Assembly: GCA_025935515.1 (NCBI GenBank)
Contig: JAICVC010000002.1
Span: 1-42,173 of the forward strand
Origin: Sphingomonas sp.
GTDB taxonomy: Bacteria; Pseudomonadota; Alphaproteobacteria; Sphingomonadales; Sphingomonadaceae
Direction of reading: 5' to 3'
Length of the DNA: 42,173 nt
Shown: one piece after another, positions 8,094-14,966 of the stretch
Position numbering within the stretch: position 1 is the stretch's first letter
Layout of the letters: each line of letters begins with the position of its first letter
Notes under the pieces: model-generated
What the model saw: the letters and a program-made list of their open reading frames with translations, nothing else
Told to the model about the DNA's origin: nothing
The model's database searches: none
Translations under genes and position numbers: made by a program

Positions 8094-8131
8094 ATTTCGG
8101 AGCTGCCGGGGGCAGCTTTGAAATTGGAGCG
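8087..8131 (+). repeat. 21-bp hairpin including the 3' end of tRNA-Gly
   Basis: Bases 8087-8107 pair with 8111-8131 around a GGG loop. All 21 positions pair: 19 Watson-Crick and two G.U in the RNA. The left arm takes in CGC of the tRNA acceptor strand, the discriminator and CCA. No T-tract follows, so it is not a standard terminator. It may act in 3'-end processing of the tRNA precursor or be a relic of an inserted palindrome. Confidence 0.75.
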
Positions 8132-8226
8132 CCCGAGCGACAGCGAGGGGCGACCGGCGCTCACTCCAGCGGGGCGCGTTGACACATCCCAAGCGCGCCG
8201 CCACATGGCGCGCCTGCCTGCACCTT

Positions 8227-8312
8227 GGAGAGGTGGCCGAGTGGTTAAAGGCAGCAGACTGTAAATCTGCCCGCGCAAGCGTACGCTGGTTCGAATCCAG
8301 CCCTCTCCACCA
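8227..8312 (+). tRNA. tRNA-Tyr (anticodon GTA)
   Basis: Class II tRNA with a long variable arm. Acceptor GGAGAGG pairs with CCTCTCC, anticodon stem GCAGA/TCTGC, loop CTGTAAA with anticodon GTA, variable arm at about 8271-8286, T arm GGTTCGAATCC, and encoded CCA. It follows tRNA-Gly by 133 bases on the same strand, so the two may be co-transcribed. Confidence 0.97.
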
Positions 8313-8603
8313 TTCATCGCGCGCCGGAACGCTGCCACATGCGGAGCCGAGAATCGGCGTATTCCAGCGCCTGAGTCGCCCGCTGTCGCGATCCTAAACT
8401 CCTCCGAATCGGATGGGGTATTCGCGTCGCCCCGAATTTTCCGCCTTGAGCATTAACTAACAAAAGTGCCCCGAACGGAAGATTCGCTCCGATCCACCCC
8501 CCTAACCTTGGTTAAGACTAAAATGGCGTGAAATCAGTGGAAAACTGGCTAATGCTTGCGACATGACTTAATGCTCGTGCGGACTTGAGCTCGGGAGCGC
8601 CGC
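8313..8603. other. Intergenic region without a gene
   Basis: 291 bases between tRNA-Tyr and the HTH gene. The second half (from about 8440) is AT-richer than its surroundings and presumably holds the promoter of the HTH gene. No operator or terminator could be assigned with confidence. Confidence 0.5.
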
Positions 8604-9215
8604 ATGTTGGGCGGGGTGGGTGTTGGCTTGGACAATAATGACGGAGCGCATGATGCGCCTCGTAAACCGGTCGTTTCCAATGCGCCGGACCTGATGGCCG
8701 AGCGCGTCGCCAGGCTTTCGGCCGGTCAGCTCGACTGCCTGCTCCTCGTCGACCAGCACTTGAATTCCAAGGAGATCGCGGCAGAGCTCAAGATCTCGCC
8801 GCACACCGTCGACCAGCGCATCCGCCAGGCGCTGGCAATCCTCGGAGTTGAGCGGCGCTCGCAGGCGGCGCGCATCGTTGGCCAGGTCAAAGAACCATAT
8901 CAGCGATTGATACATCAAACGCCGTACATTTCCGGCAACCCCCAATCCGGCCACCCAGAAGCCGCGGTCAGTAATCAGATTCGGCACGCTGACCGCGCAG
9001 GGGAGTCCGGGGGAGCTGGTTTCAATACCGAGCAGAGGCCCGCATCGTTCCGGTCTTCCCTGCAACCGCCGTTCGCAACCAGGAGCAACCCACGGAATGA
9101 GATGAGCGTCGGCCAGCGGCTGTTCTGGATCGCGGCGATCGCGATCGGCTCAGCCTTCTCGGCGGGCATGTATCTCGCCGGGCTGGAAAGCCTCACACGG
9201 CTTCTCAAGAGCTAG
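8604..9215 (+). CDS. LuxR-type HTH protein with C-terminal membrane segment
   Basis: 203 residues. An N-terminal LuxR/GerE-type helix-turn-helix lies at about 36-92 (LSAGQLDCL, SKEIAAELKISPHTVDQRI, LGVERRSQAARIV). A low-complexity linker rich in Ser, Gly, Asn and Arg follows (about 95-165). One hydrophobic helix sits at about 173-194 near the C-terminus. This reverses the usual regulator layout, where the HTH is C-terminal, and suggests a membrane-tethered DNA-binding protein. No receiver or ligand domain is present. The start ATG has GGGAG six bases upstream. A small unknown gene follows 64 bases downstream. The HTH family is firm; targets and signal are unknown. Confidence 0.85.
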   Translation: MLGGVGVGLDNNDGAHDAPRKPVVSNAPDLMAERVARLSAGQLDCLLLVDQHLNSKEIAAELKISPHTVDQRIRQALAILGVERRSQAARIVGQVKEPYQRLIHQTPYISGNPQSGHPEAAVSNQIRHADRAGESGGAGFNTEQRPASFRSSLQPPFATRSNPRNEMSVGQRLFWIAAIAIGSAFSAGMYLAGLESLTRLLKS

Positions 9216-9279
9216 CTGACCGACCCCAGATCAGGCCGACAGCCACTCCGGCGTGGAACGCTCCGGAGAAGGAGCAGTC

Positions 9280-9624
9280 ATGCGCAAACAAATGATCGAA
9301 AATGCCGCCTATGAAGTCGCCACCCAGGTCCGAACCGTCGAAGAATCGATCGACACCGCGCTGGCCGAGATCGCGGAGCTGCAAGCGCGGATGATGCGCG
9401 CGAGCTCGGTTGCCGCAACCGGCTATGGCACCATTCACCCGGCCCTGCAGCAGCTCGCCGCAGCGGTCGCCGGGCTGATCGACACGCGCGGTGCCATCGT
9501 CGAATGCCATTCGGCGCTCGCCGAGGCCAAGGGCAAGGTGCCGGGACTGCGCACGGTTTCGTGGGGCGACGGCGACGATTGTCCGCCGGCGGCGGCCCGT
9601 ACCGATTTGCGCATCGTCGCGTAG
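9280..9624 (+). CDS. Uncharacterised 114-residue helical protein
   Basis: No family recognised. The start ATG at 9280 has GAAGGAG five bases upstream, which decides against an earlier GTG-like extension in the same frame. The first half is predicted helical and acidic (VATQVRTVEESIDTALAEIAELQARMM). A second helix, from about 46 to 88, carries the PALQQLAAAVAGLIDTRGAI segment and one Cys. There is no signal peptide or membrane helix, so it is probably cytosolic. It follows the membrane-tethered HTH gene on the same strand, so they may share a transcript; a functional link is only inferred. Confidence 0.75.
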   Translation: MRKQMIENAAYEVATQVRTVEESIDTALAEIAELQARMMRASSVAATGYGTIHPALQQLAAAVAGLIDTRGAIVECHSALAEAKGKVPGLRTVSWGDGDDCPPAAARTDLRIVA

Positions 9625-9641
9625 CGCGCGGACGGGGCTTT

Positions 9642-9669
9642 GACCGGGCCGCAGCAATGTGGTCCGGTC
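9642..9669 (+). repeat. Hairpin before the small membrane protein gene
   Basis: GACCGG-g-CC and GG-t-CCGGTC form a stem of nine positions with one mismatch and a ten-base loop. It ends eight bases before the ATG at 9677 and has no T-tract, so an effect on translation or message decay is more likely than termination. Confidence 0.4.
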
Positions 9670-9676
9670 TCGCATC

Positions 9677-10111
9677 ATGAACAAATATATCTTCTGGGCG
9701 CTGCTGCTCGCCACTTGCGGATATGCGCTGTGGCGCGGCCGCAAATATGAGCAGCTGGCAGCCCTGATTTGCATCACCGCGAGCGTGACCTCCGTCCTCG
9801 CGCGCGCGCCATTGCACCAGCGCTATGCCGGGCTCGAGGTTGGCGATCTGGTCATCGATACCGCAGTCTTGCTGGCCTTCGTCGTGATCGCGCTCCGGTC
9901 CGACCGGTTTTGGCCATTGTGGGTCGCGGGGCTCCAGCTGACAATCAGCATGTCGCACCTGTTCAAGGCGATCGATGCCGATCTCGTCCCAATCGCTTAT
10001 GCCGCAGCGGAGCGTTTCTGGAGCTATCCGACGCTGCTGATCATCGCGGTCGGCGCCTGGCGCCAGAATCGCCGGCGGGCGGCCCGGATGCGGATGACCG
10101 CGCCGGCGTGA
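9677..10111 (+). CDS. Uncharacterised small integral membrane protein
   Basis: 144 residues from the ATG at 9677; an ATG at 9659 in the same frame would add six residues and falls within a hairpin loop. About four hydrophobic segments are visible: near 3-17, 27-41, 52-70 (LVIDTAVLLAFVVIAL) and 74-90, with another around 110-125. The C-terminus is Arg-rich (RQNRRRAARMRM), so probably cytosolic. No enzymatic motif is seen. Proteins of this kind are common as hypotheticals in sphingomonads; no function is proposed. Confidence 0.75.
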   Translation: MNKYIFWALLLATCGYALWRGRKYEQLAALICITASVTSVLARAPLHQRYAGLEVGDLVIDTAVLLAFVVIALRSDRFWPLWVAGLQLTISMSHLFKAIDADLVPIAYAAAERFWSYPTLLIIAVGAWRQNRRRAARMRMTAPA

Positions 10112-10159
10112 CGCCGAACAGTCACGGCTAGACTCCGGCGCCGCTGCGGCTAAGCGGCA

Positions 10160-10909
10160 ATGCCCATGTCCCGCCGCAAGAAATCTCATCAGGGTCACGG
10201 CACGACCAACCGGCCGCGGCTGTGGGGCAAGCATGCGGTCGCCGCGGCGCTCGACAACCCAGAGCGGCGGGTGCTCAAGGCCTGGGCAACGCGCGATTCC
10301 GCCGGCTTCATGCAATTCCCCAACGACGTCATGGTCGCGCTCGCCGAAGCCGCCGATCTCGGCCGGCTGGTTCCCGGCGACGCGCCGCACCAGGGCGTGG
10401 TAATCGAAGTCGAGCCGCTCGAGGAAATCTGGCTCGGTGAGCTTCTGACCGGAGCGCCGGAGCGGGCGGTCCTGCTCGTCCTTGACCAGGTGACCGATCC
10501 GCAAAATGTCGGCGCGATCCTCCGCTCGGCCGCGGCCTTCGGGGCGATCGGGATCGTCACCCAGGACCGCCATTCGCCGCCGGAGAGCGGGGTGGTGGCG
10601 AAGGCCGCCTCGGGCGCGCTCGAACGCGTGCCATGGGCGCGGGTTGTCAACCTCGCCCGGGCGTTGGAGGAGATTGGCGAAGCCGGCTTCTGGCGCATCG
10701 GGCTGGCCGGCGATGCCGGCACCGACCTCAAGGATGCGCTGGGGCCGCCGCGGGTCGCGCTCGTGCTCGGCGCCGAAGGGCCGGGAATGCGGCCCAACAC
10801 GCGCGAGCATTGCGATGCGCTGGCGCGACTGCCGATCGGCGACGCGATCGAAAGCCTCAACGTCTCCAATGCGGCCGCGGTCGCGCTTTATGCAGCGAGC
10901 ATCGCCTGA
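10160..10909 (+). CDS. rlmB: 23S rRNA (guanosine-2'-O-)-methyltransferase RlmB (TrmH/SPOUT family)
   Basis: Methylates the ribose of G2251 in the peptidyl-transferase loop of 23S rRNA using SAM. 249 residues, matching E. coli RlmB. The N-terminal substrate-binding domain (LWGKHAVAAAL) is followed by the trefoil-knot catalytic domain with motif 1 (DQVTDPQNVGAILRSAAAFG), motif 2 (VLGAEGPGMR) and motif 3 (IESLNVSNAAAVALY), the last with the Asn used in catalysis by the family. ATGs at 10160 and 10166 are both possible. The stop overlaps the next gene (TGATG). Confidence 0.93.
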   Translation: MPMSRRKKSHQGHGTTNRPRLWGKHAVAAALDNPERRVLKAWATRDSAGFMQFPNDVMVALAEAADLGRLVPGDAPHQGVVIEVEPLEEIWLGELLTGAPERAVLLVLDQVTDPQNVGAILRSAAAFGAIGIVTQDRHSPPESGVVAKAASGALERVPWARVVNLARALEEIGEAGFWRIGLAGDAGTDLKDALGPPRVALVLGAEGPGMRPNTREHCDALARLPIGDAIESLNVSNAAAVALYAASIA

Positions 10910-11526
10910 TGGTCCGGTCGAAGAAGAGCATCAAAAGCCACGTCGAAGCGCTCGCCAGCCGCGAGCCGGCCTTCGCCAGCGTGCTGGAAAAGCATGGCAT
11001 GCCCGAGCCGCGCGCCAGCGAGCAGGGGGCGCAAACCCTGCTCCGCACGATCGTCGGCCAGCAGGTGAGCGTCGCCGCGGCGCGGTCGATGTGGGCCAAG
11101 CTGGAGGCGGCGTTCGGCTCGCCGCCCGACCTCAAGAAACTGCTTGCCGCCTCCGACGAGGAGCTGCGCGCCGCCGGCATGTCGCGGCAGAAGTCGGGCT
11201 ATATCCGAAGCCTCGCCGAGCTGGTCCTGTCGGGCGAGCTCGACCTCGACAACCTGCCGGCGGACGACGAAGAAGCGATCACGCTGCTGACCAGGATCAA
11301 GGGCATCGGCCGCTGGTCGGCGGAAATCTACCTGTTGTTCGCGGAAGGCCGCGCTGACGTCTTTCCTGCCGGCGACCTCGCGGTGATGGTCGAGCTCGGC
11401 CGGCTGATGGGCCTCGCCGAAAAGCCGACCGAGACGCAATTGCGGGAGTTGGCGGAAGCGTGGCGGCCTTATCGCGGCGCGGCCGCGGTGCTGGCTTGGC
11501 ACAGCTATAATTCGAGCGTGCTCTAG
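10909..11526 (+). CDS. DNA-3-methyladenine glycosylase, AlkA type
   Basis: Base-excision enzyme that removes alkylated purines. 205 residues from the ATG that overlaps the rlmB stop by one base. It belongs to the HhH-GPD superfamily: LLRTIVGQQVSVAAA in the first helical domain, the helix-hairpin-helix (LTRIKGIGRWSAEIYLL), and the catalytic Asp in FPAGDLAVMVELG. No iron-sulphur cluster motif is present, as expected for AlkA. The N-terminal extra domain of E. coli AlkA is absent. The end overlaps the converging gene by four bases. Confidence 0.93.
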   Translation: MVRSKKSIKSHVEALASREPAFASVLEKHGMPEPRASEQGAQTLLRTIVGQQVSVAAARSMWAKLEAAFGSPPDLKKLLAASDEELRAAGMSRQKSGYIRSLAELVLSGELDLDNLPADDEEAITLLTRIKGIGRWSAEIYLLFAEGRADVFPAGDLAVMVELGRLMGLAEKPTETQLRELAEAWRPYRGAAAVLAWHSYNSSVL

Positions 11527-12737
11527 GTCCGCAAGCTCGCCGGAAGCGGGCGCGCGCCGACGGCCCGGAACTCACGCGCGCCATTGTCGAGCCGAAGCGG
11601 ACCGAGCTTGTCGTGGCCAGTCTCGCGGCCGACCAGATAGGCCGCCGACGTCTGGCCCTTGCCGCCGCTCCACTCATAGAGCGCGTTGAAAGCGATCACC
11701 GGCACGAACGACTTGCGCCCCCCGACGTCGTATTCCTGGATCGCCCCGCGCGGCGCGACGACCTGGCTGGTCATCGTAATGCGCTTCAGGGGCGGAATAG
11801 CGTCGAGGCGGTTCCCTGCCCCCACCGGATTGGCGAAGAATGCGGCGAGCTGCTGGTCCTGCGTCTCGCCCGGATTGAACAGGCTGGCTTCGGCGAGGAC
11901 GGCACGCGCCGGTGCGCTGCCGGCGTTGAACAGGTCGATCTCGAACTCGATCGCGACCTGGTCATCGTCGACCAGGCAGCGCAGCGGCTGCACGCCGATC
12001 TCGATCGAGGGCCGGAGCCGCGAGCTGACGACGCCCGATGGCGCACCGTCCGGCTTCGGCGGCGCCGGAACTGGCGGAAGCGTCGGCTGCGCCGGGCCGG
12101 CCTGCGGCCGCGGCGCTTGCGGGCGCTCCGCGGGCGCGGGCTCCGGCACGACGAACAGGTCGAATTCCGGTCCTGCCGCCAACGCCGTGCGCGGCCGCCG
12201 CTGCCACAGGAAGAAGAGCACGCCGCCGCCGAGCGCAAAGGCGGCGATCAGCCAGGGCAGGAATGGCAGCTTGCGCTCGGGCTCGAGCGTCGCCGGAGCC
12301 GGAGCGGCAGCGGCCCCCGTGGGCTGCGCGGTTGGCGATGGACTTGGGACAGACGGCATCGCCTGCACTGGCGCAACAGGGGGCGGCGCCGATTGCGACG
12401 GGCTCGGGCTAGCCGGGATCGCCTCGACTTGCCTGGTCGCGGGCCGGTCATTGGCTTCGCGCGAGTCGGGCCGCGGCGACGGAGCAGTGGCAACGGCGGA
12501 GTCCGGGGCTCGAGTCACAGGCTGTTGCGCGGTGGTCGCCGGCGCCGGAGCTTGCTCGGCAGGCCTTGTCCTCGTTCCAGGCAGGCTGAAATTCTGCAGC
12601 TCGCGCGGGCCGATCGCGTCCGTCGCGGGCGCGTTGGTGGTCGCCGGTTCGGCCGTGTTTTGGGCAAGCGCCGCCGCCGGCAGAGCCAGCAGCCCGCCGG
12701 TCAGCAATATCGTCCCGAAGCGCAAACCCGCCCGCAT
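11523..12737 (-). CDS. Proline/alanine-rich single-span membrane protein
   Basis: 404 residues from the ATG at 12737, which has GGGAG just upstream and begins a signal peptide (about 1-27, ending AAALAQ); an upstream start at 12818 would bury it. Residues about 30-170 are a long Pro/Ala/Ser/Thr-rich linker. One transmembrane helix (LPFLPWLIAAFALGGGVLFF) is followed by a basic stop, a second Pro-rich stretch and a C-terminal beta-rich domain of about 160 residues (from RLRPSIEIG). That domain contains PLRCLVDDDQVAIEFEIDLFNAG and appears soluble. I recognise the layout from sphingomonad hypotheticals, not a function. It converges on the glycosylase gene. Confidence 0.8.
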   Translation of the reverse strand: MRAGLRFGTILLTGGLLALPAAALAQNTAEPATTNAPATDAIGPRELQNFSLPGTRTRPAEQAPAPATTAQQPVTRAPDSAVATAPSPRPDSREANDRPATRQVEAIPASPSPSQSAPPPVAPVQAMPSVPSPSPTAQPTGAAAAPAPATLEPERKLPFLPWLIAAFALGGGVLFFLWQRRPRTALAAGPEFDLFVVPEPAPAERPQAPRPQAGPAQPTLPPVPAPPKPDGAPSGVVSSRLRPSIEIGVQPLRCLVDDDQVAIEFEIDLFNAGSAPARAVLAEASLFNPGETQDQQLAAFFANPVGAGNRLDAIPPLKRITMTSQVVAPRGAIQEYDVGGRKSFVPVIAFNALYEWSGGKGQTSAAYLVGRETGHDKLGPLRLDNGAREFRAVGARPLPASLRT

Positions 12738-12860
12738 CAGCTCCCGCTTTGTGCTTGAATCGCCGTTCCACCTTTCGCGGCGTGTGGGCCTCATGCCCGC
12801 CGTCATCACGCTATTCAAGCACAGGCTCGATGAACCGCATCGGACTCGGGGTTTAAGAGC

Positions 12861-13553
12861 CTATCTGGCGTCGACCAGCACCAGCTCGCTATCGTCCTCG
12901 GCAGCGATCTCGACCTTGCTCTCGCCGGTGATTGCGACGCCGTCGCGCGGATTGGCCTCGATCCCGTTCACTCGGACTCGGCCGCTCGGCACTAGATAGA
13001 GGTGGCGCGCCGGATCGGCGTCGATTGCGATCGAATCCCCGGCCTTGACCGTGGCGCCGAGCACCCTGGCGTCGGCGTTGATGGTCAGCGAGCCGTCGTC
13101 CGGGTCGCCGCTGGCGAGCAGCTGGAAAGCGCCGTTCCGCGATTCCTTGGGGAAGGGCATCGCGCCCCAGCTCGGGCTGGCCGACGCTTTGTCGGTCTCG
13201 ATCCAGATCTGGAACAAGGTCGTCTGCTCGTCCTCGAGATTATATTCAGCGTGCTGAACGCCGGTCCCGGCGCTCATCACCTGGACGTCGCCGGCGCCGG
13301 TGCGGCCCTTGTTGCCCATCGAATCCTGGTGGGTGATCGCGCCGGTGCGGACGTAGGTCACGATCTCCATGTCGCGGTGCGGATGGGGCGGAAACCCGCT
13401 CTTTGCCGCGATCTGGTCGTCGTTCCAGACGCGAATACGGCCCCAGCCCATGCGGGACGGGTCGTAATAGTTTGCGAACGAGAAATGGTGGCGGGCGTCG
13501 AGCCAGCCGTGGTCGGCGTGGCCGAGGCTGTCGAAGGGGCGGATGTCGATCAT
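12861..13553 (-). CDS. Pirin family protein (YhaK-like)
   Basis: Bicupin protein; some members oxidise quercetin, others are redox sensors or co-regulators. 230 residues, close to E. coli YhaK. The metal-binding cupin motif reads PPHPHRDMEIVTYV with a further His/Glu pair in GVQHAEYN, so the iron site of the N-terminal cupin is complete. The N-terminus (HADHGWLDARHHFSFANYYDP) is typical of the family. The start ATG is followed upstream by a 264-base gap and no partner gene. The family is firm; the substrate is unknown. Confidence 0.92.
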   Translation of the reverse strand: MIDIRPFDSLGHADHGWLDARHHFSFANYYDPSRMGWGRIRVWNDDQIAAKSGFPPHPHRDMEIVTYVRTGAITHQDSMGNKGRTGAGDVQVMSAGTGVQHAEYNLEDEQTTLFQIWIETDKASASPSWGAMPFPKESRNGAFQLLASGDPDDGSLTINADARVLGATVKAGDSIAIDADPARHLYLVPSGRVRVNGIEANPRDGVAITGESKVEIAAEDDSELVLVDAR

Positions 13554-13817
13554 GGCACTGATTTGGGCAATGTCGTCAGGCCATCAAGTGTCAGCGATGT
13601 GACCGTCACGATGCGTTCGCGAGGGTGACGGGGCGACAAGCACGGGGGGTGAAAACGGGGGTTCTTCCACTTCCTCCACTTTGTGACCGCGCCGGGGCTG
13701 CGGGAGCGGATGAGTTGGCTGCGCTTCAATCACAGTAAGGGCCCTGTAGGACAGCGGAATTTCGCTCGAGCCAGCTAATGTCAGCTTTAGATGGAAAGCT
13801 GATACCAGCCGTTGAGA
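13554..13817. other. Intergenic region without a gene
   Basis: 264 bases. It holds a small imperfect direct repeat (TTCTTCCACT then TTCCTCCACT, near 13661-13680) and the hairpin at 13781-13802. The pirin promoter should be at the left end. No open frame of quality is seen. Confidence 0.5.
13781..13802 (-). terminator. Hairpin downstream of the cupin gene, possible terminator
   Basis: TCAGCTTT and AAAGCTGA form a perfect 8-bp stem with a six-base loop, 16 bases past the stop of the minus-strand cupin gene. A T-tract is lacking, so termination is uncertain. Confidence 0.4.
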
Positions 13818-14342
13818 CTAACGAATGAGCAGATCCAGTTGGCGTACATCCAGACCCGCCTGTTGATAGTGATTGCGGGTCAGCTCCAGCATCGAAAAGC
13901 CGTCCTCATAAGCTGCAAACCCGCCGCCTTCCGCCCTGTCCAGATAGATGAGGCCGCCTTCGACCACGAAGAAGATCAACGCCGGCTCAGATGAATCGTC
14001 GGCGATTACCAGCGTATGTGCCTCGCCTGCCGGCTCATAGATGAATGCGCCCGGGCCCGCGACCCAGTCATGTTCAAGATAGCGCCAGCGACCTCGCAAT
14101 GTGTAACCGCGCACAGTCCCAACGTGATAGTGAACGCCAAGCTGAGCGCCGGGCAGGCCCCTCAGAAGGACGCTAAACCCTCCTGACGTGACATCGAAAC
14201 AGCAGGGCTGAATCCAGACTCCTTCGGCATAGGGTACCCACGGACCGTCATCATCGATGCTTGTGTTGGTGATAAAGTGGTCGCGGTTTCTGCGGCTAGG
14301 CTCAAGACCGTCGGAGACGCTGTTGAAAGCGGTTATCGGCAT
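13818..14342 (-). CDS. Cupin protein of the 2,4'-dihydroxyacetophenone dioxygenase family
   Basis: 174 residues. The segment WVPYAEGVWIQPCCFDV and the cupin motif GVHYHVGTVRGYTLRG with PAGEAHTLV resemble the DAD/ChrR-like cupin family. His residues in HYH and the later EAH could hold iron. Founding members cleave 2,4'-dihydroxyacetophenone, but most relatives are untested, so the substrate here is open. The start ATG has AAGGGGGG six bases upstream. It stands alone, divergent from the GFA gene. Confidence 0.8.
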   Translation of the reverse strand: MPITAFNSVSDGLEPSRRNRDHFITNTSIDDDGPWVPYAEGVWIQPCCFDVTSGGFSVLLRGLPGAQLGVHYHVGTVRGYTLRGRWRYLEHDWVAGPGAFIYEPAGEAHTLVIADDSSEPALIFFVVEGGLIYLDRAEGGGFAAYEDGFSMLELTRNHYQQAGLDVRQLDLLIR

Positions 14343-14493
14343 TGTTTGCCCCCCTTTTCATCGCATGATGGCGCGCCGCACGAATCTTCCGCTTGCTGGG
14401 ATTTTGCAAGCAATGACCGCAATGGCTCGAAAGCTGACATTCCCGTTTCCGCTGTACCTGGCCCCGGCTAACTCCCTGCGGTGGAGGTGCAAC
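14343..14493. repeat. Intergenic region with a likely dispersed repeat
   Basis: Around 14410-14445 the plus strand would translate as NDRNGSKADIP. I recall this string from many spurious frames in intergenic DNA of sphingomonads and rhizobia, where it marks a dispersed repeat. Only one copy is in this window, so the call rests on memory. The region also holds the divergent promoters and the GGAGG site of the GFA gene. Confidence 0.35.
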
Positions 14494-14835
14494 ATGGATC
14501 GATTCACTGGCGGCTGCCTGTGCGGCGACGTGCGGATCGTTGCGACCGGCCGGCCGTACCGCGTTGGCATTTGTCATTGCCTCGATTGCCGGAAGCAGCA
14601 CGGCGCGCTTTTCCATACGTCCGGCATTTTCCCGGAGAAGGCGGTGACGATCGAGGGCGAGACCAACGACTATCGCGGCCGGCATTTTTGCCCGCGCTGC
14701 GGCTCCTCGGTGTTTGGGCTGAGCGGCGAGGAAGTGGACGTGAACCTCGGCGCGCTGGATGCGCCCGACCAGCTCACGCCAACCTACGAGCTGTGGACGG
14801 TTCGGCGCGAGTCCTGGCTCCCGCCCTTCCGGTGA
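14494..14835 (+). CDS. GFA family (glutathione-dependent formaldehyde-activating / CENP-V fold) protein
   Basis: 113 residues. Zinc-binding cysteines appear in the family order: GGCLCGDVR, ICHCLDCRKQHGA, then CPRCGSSVFG. The fold is shared with glutathione-dependent formaldehyde-activating enzyme, but most bacterial members are unassigned. The start ATG at 14494 has GGAGG seven bases upstream. The frame remains open back to 14257, but that part overlaps the divergent cupin gene and matches no family. Confidence 0.9.
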   Translation: MDRFTGGCLCGDVRIVATGRPYRVGICHCLDCRKQHGALFHTSGIFPEKAVTIEGETNDYRGRHFCPRCGSSVFGLSGEEVDVNLGALDAPDQLTPTYELWTVRRESWLPPFR

Positions 14836-14966
14836 AACGGCCATATGATCGCGATCGCGATTCCGTGGACAGATTCGAGGGCTAATTCACGAAATGCTCA
14901 GGCGGCCCTCATGACGCTCACGACGACTGAACGCATTCCCGGCGTGCAACGAAAAGGGAGAATATC

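Noticed and set aside
8020..8312. tRNA genes as an integration site of a genomic island
   Set aside because: No integrase, direct repeat of a tRNA end or change of gene content was found on either side; the hairpin arm is inverted, not a direct attachment repeat.
9067..9215. The C-terminal membrane segment of the HTH gene as a separate 37-residue gene from an internal ATG near 9102
   Set aside because: The nearest AGGAG is about 16 bases from that ATG, and the frame is continuous with the HTH part.
13661..13680. Tandem TTC-rich repeat as the start of a CRISPR or microsatellite array
   Set aside because: Only two imperfect ten-base units are present, with no spacers or further copies.
14257..14493. 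Upstream extension of the GFA gene
   Set aside because: The GGAGG site and family start fix the ATG at 14494; the extension overlaps the divergent cupin gene and carries a likely dispersed repeat.
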